Positions 63,916 to 64,000 of a stretch of DNA of 64,000 nucleotides are shown piece by piece. The stretch's first letter is position 1. Each line of letters opens with the position of its first letter. The notes below the pieces were generated by a model, which saw only the letters and a list, made by a program, of their open reading frames with translations, did no database searches and was not told the origin of the DNA. The stretch covers positions 1,809,246 to 1,873,245 of the forward strand of contig CATQHT010000003.1 of assembly GCA_958296045.1 (NCBI GenBank), given 5' to 3'. Origin of the DNA: Rhodothermales bacterium (lineage in GTDB: Bacteria; Bacteroidota; Rhodothermia; Rhodothermales; Bin80). Position numbers and translations under genes: made by a program.

Positions 63916-64000
63916 GGTGACCGAAATACGTGTGGCGAAGCATTCCGGGCGCGAGGTAGGAACGACATATGCACTGGGCCCTCCTACCGGCGACGGGCGC
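63916..64000 (+). CDS. unknown gene downstream of the potC copy (partial)
   Basis: GTG start right after the potC copy, encoding TEIRVAKHSGREVGTTYALGPP before the window ends. It matches the start of the truncated frame at 57128-57538. Family unknown. Confidence 0.5.

Noticed and set aside
1-64000. CRISPR array or rRNA operon
   Set aside because: No regularly spaced short repeats and no rRNA-like stretch were seen on either strand.

Overview
The window looks like the replication-origin neighbourhood of a bacterium from the Bacteroidota/Rhodothermota side of the tree, probably Rhodothermales-like. Three things point that way: a large secreted protein ends in a type IX secretion (T9SS) sorting domain, the order rplM-rpsI-rpsB-tsf-pyrH-frr is kept, and base composition is moderately high in GC. 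No 16S rRNA is present, so placement is an inference. Housekeeping genes are intact and packed into operons, but they are separated by several kilobases of dead and living mobile DNA.

Layout. 1-3.2 kb: minus-strand operon of a Tm-1-like protein, a cupin and a ThuA/dehydrogenase lipoprotein that runs off the window. 3.4-10.5 kb: tRNA-Ser, then frr, pyrH, tsf, rpsB, rpsI, rplM, dnaN and dnaA, all on the minus strand. 10.5-11.4 kb: a decayed second copy of the dnaA 5' end, then a DnaA-box cluster that is the best oriC candidate. 11.7-12.4 kb: TnpB remnant. 13-19.4 kb: plus-strand yceD-rpmF-plsX-fabH-fabD-fabG, a DEAD-box helicase and a small lipoprotein. 19.4-24.2 kb: group II intron with its reverse transcriptase, a second intron relic, and IS1634-like and IS30 remnants. 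25.4-33.3 kb: an intact IS21-family element nested in an older, broken copy of itself, the older copy also split by an IS110 fragment. 33.6-44.9 kb: tRNA-Val, tRNA-Gly, rpmH-rnpA-yidC-mnmE-mnmG-rsmG, a WYL regulator, and convergent mfd. 45-49.1 kb: giant T9SS-exported sugar-dehydrogenase-like protein with seven Calx-beta-like repeats. 49.1-50.5 kb: intergenic region with four perfect parS sites in two nearly identical cassettes; a fifth parS lies at 44.96 kb. 50.5-56.9 kb: two-gene type III-like restriction-modification island between imperfect direct repeats. 57.1-61.8 kb: polyamine-type ABC transporter operon. 62.5-64 kb: a diverged, inverted, broken partial copy of that operon.

How it fits together. 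DnaA, DnaN and the origin boxes sit about 34-39 kb from the parS sites, where ParB should load to organise the origin region; parA and parB themselves are not in the window. The rnpA-yidC-mnmE-mnmG-rsmG set is the usual origin-proximal RNA-processing and membrane-insertion group. The fab cluster makes phospholipid precursors but has no acpP. The restriction island, the transporter duplication and the IS graveyards are accessory DNA inserted among these core operons.

No CRISPR array and no rRNA operon were seen. The most unusual observations are the twin parS cassettes, the dnaA domain-I relic beside dnaA, the repeat-flanked restriction island, and the IS21 element that carries a degenerate extra istA/istB segment in both of its copies.
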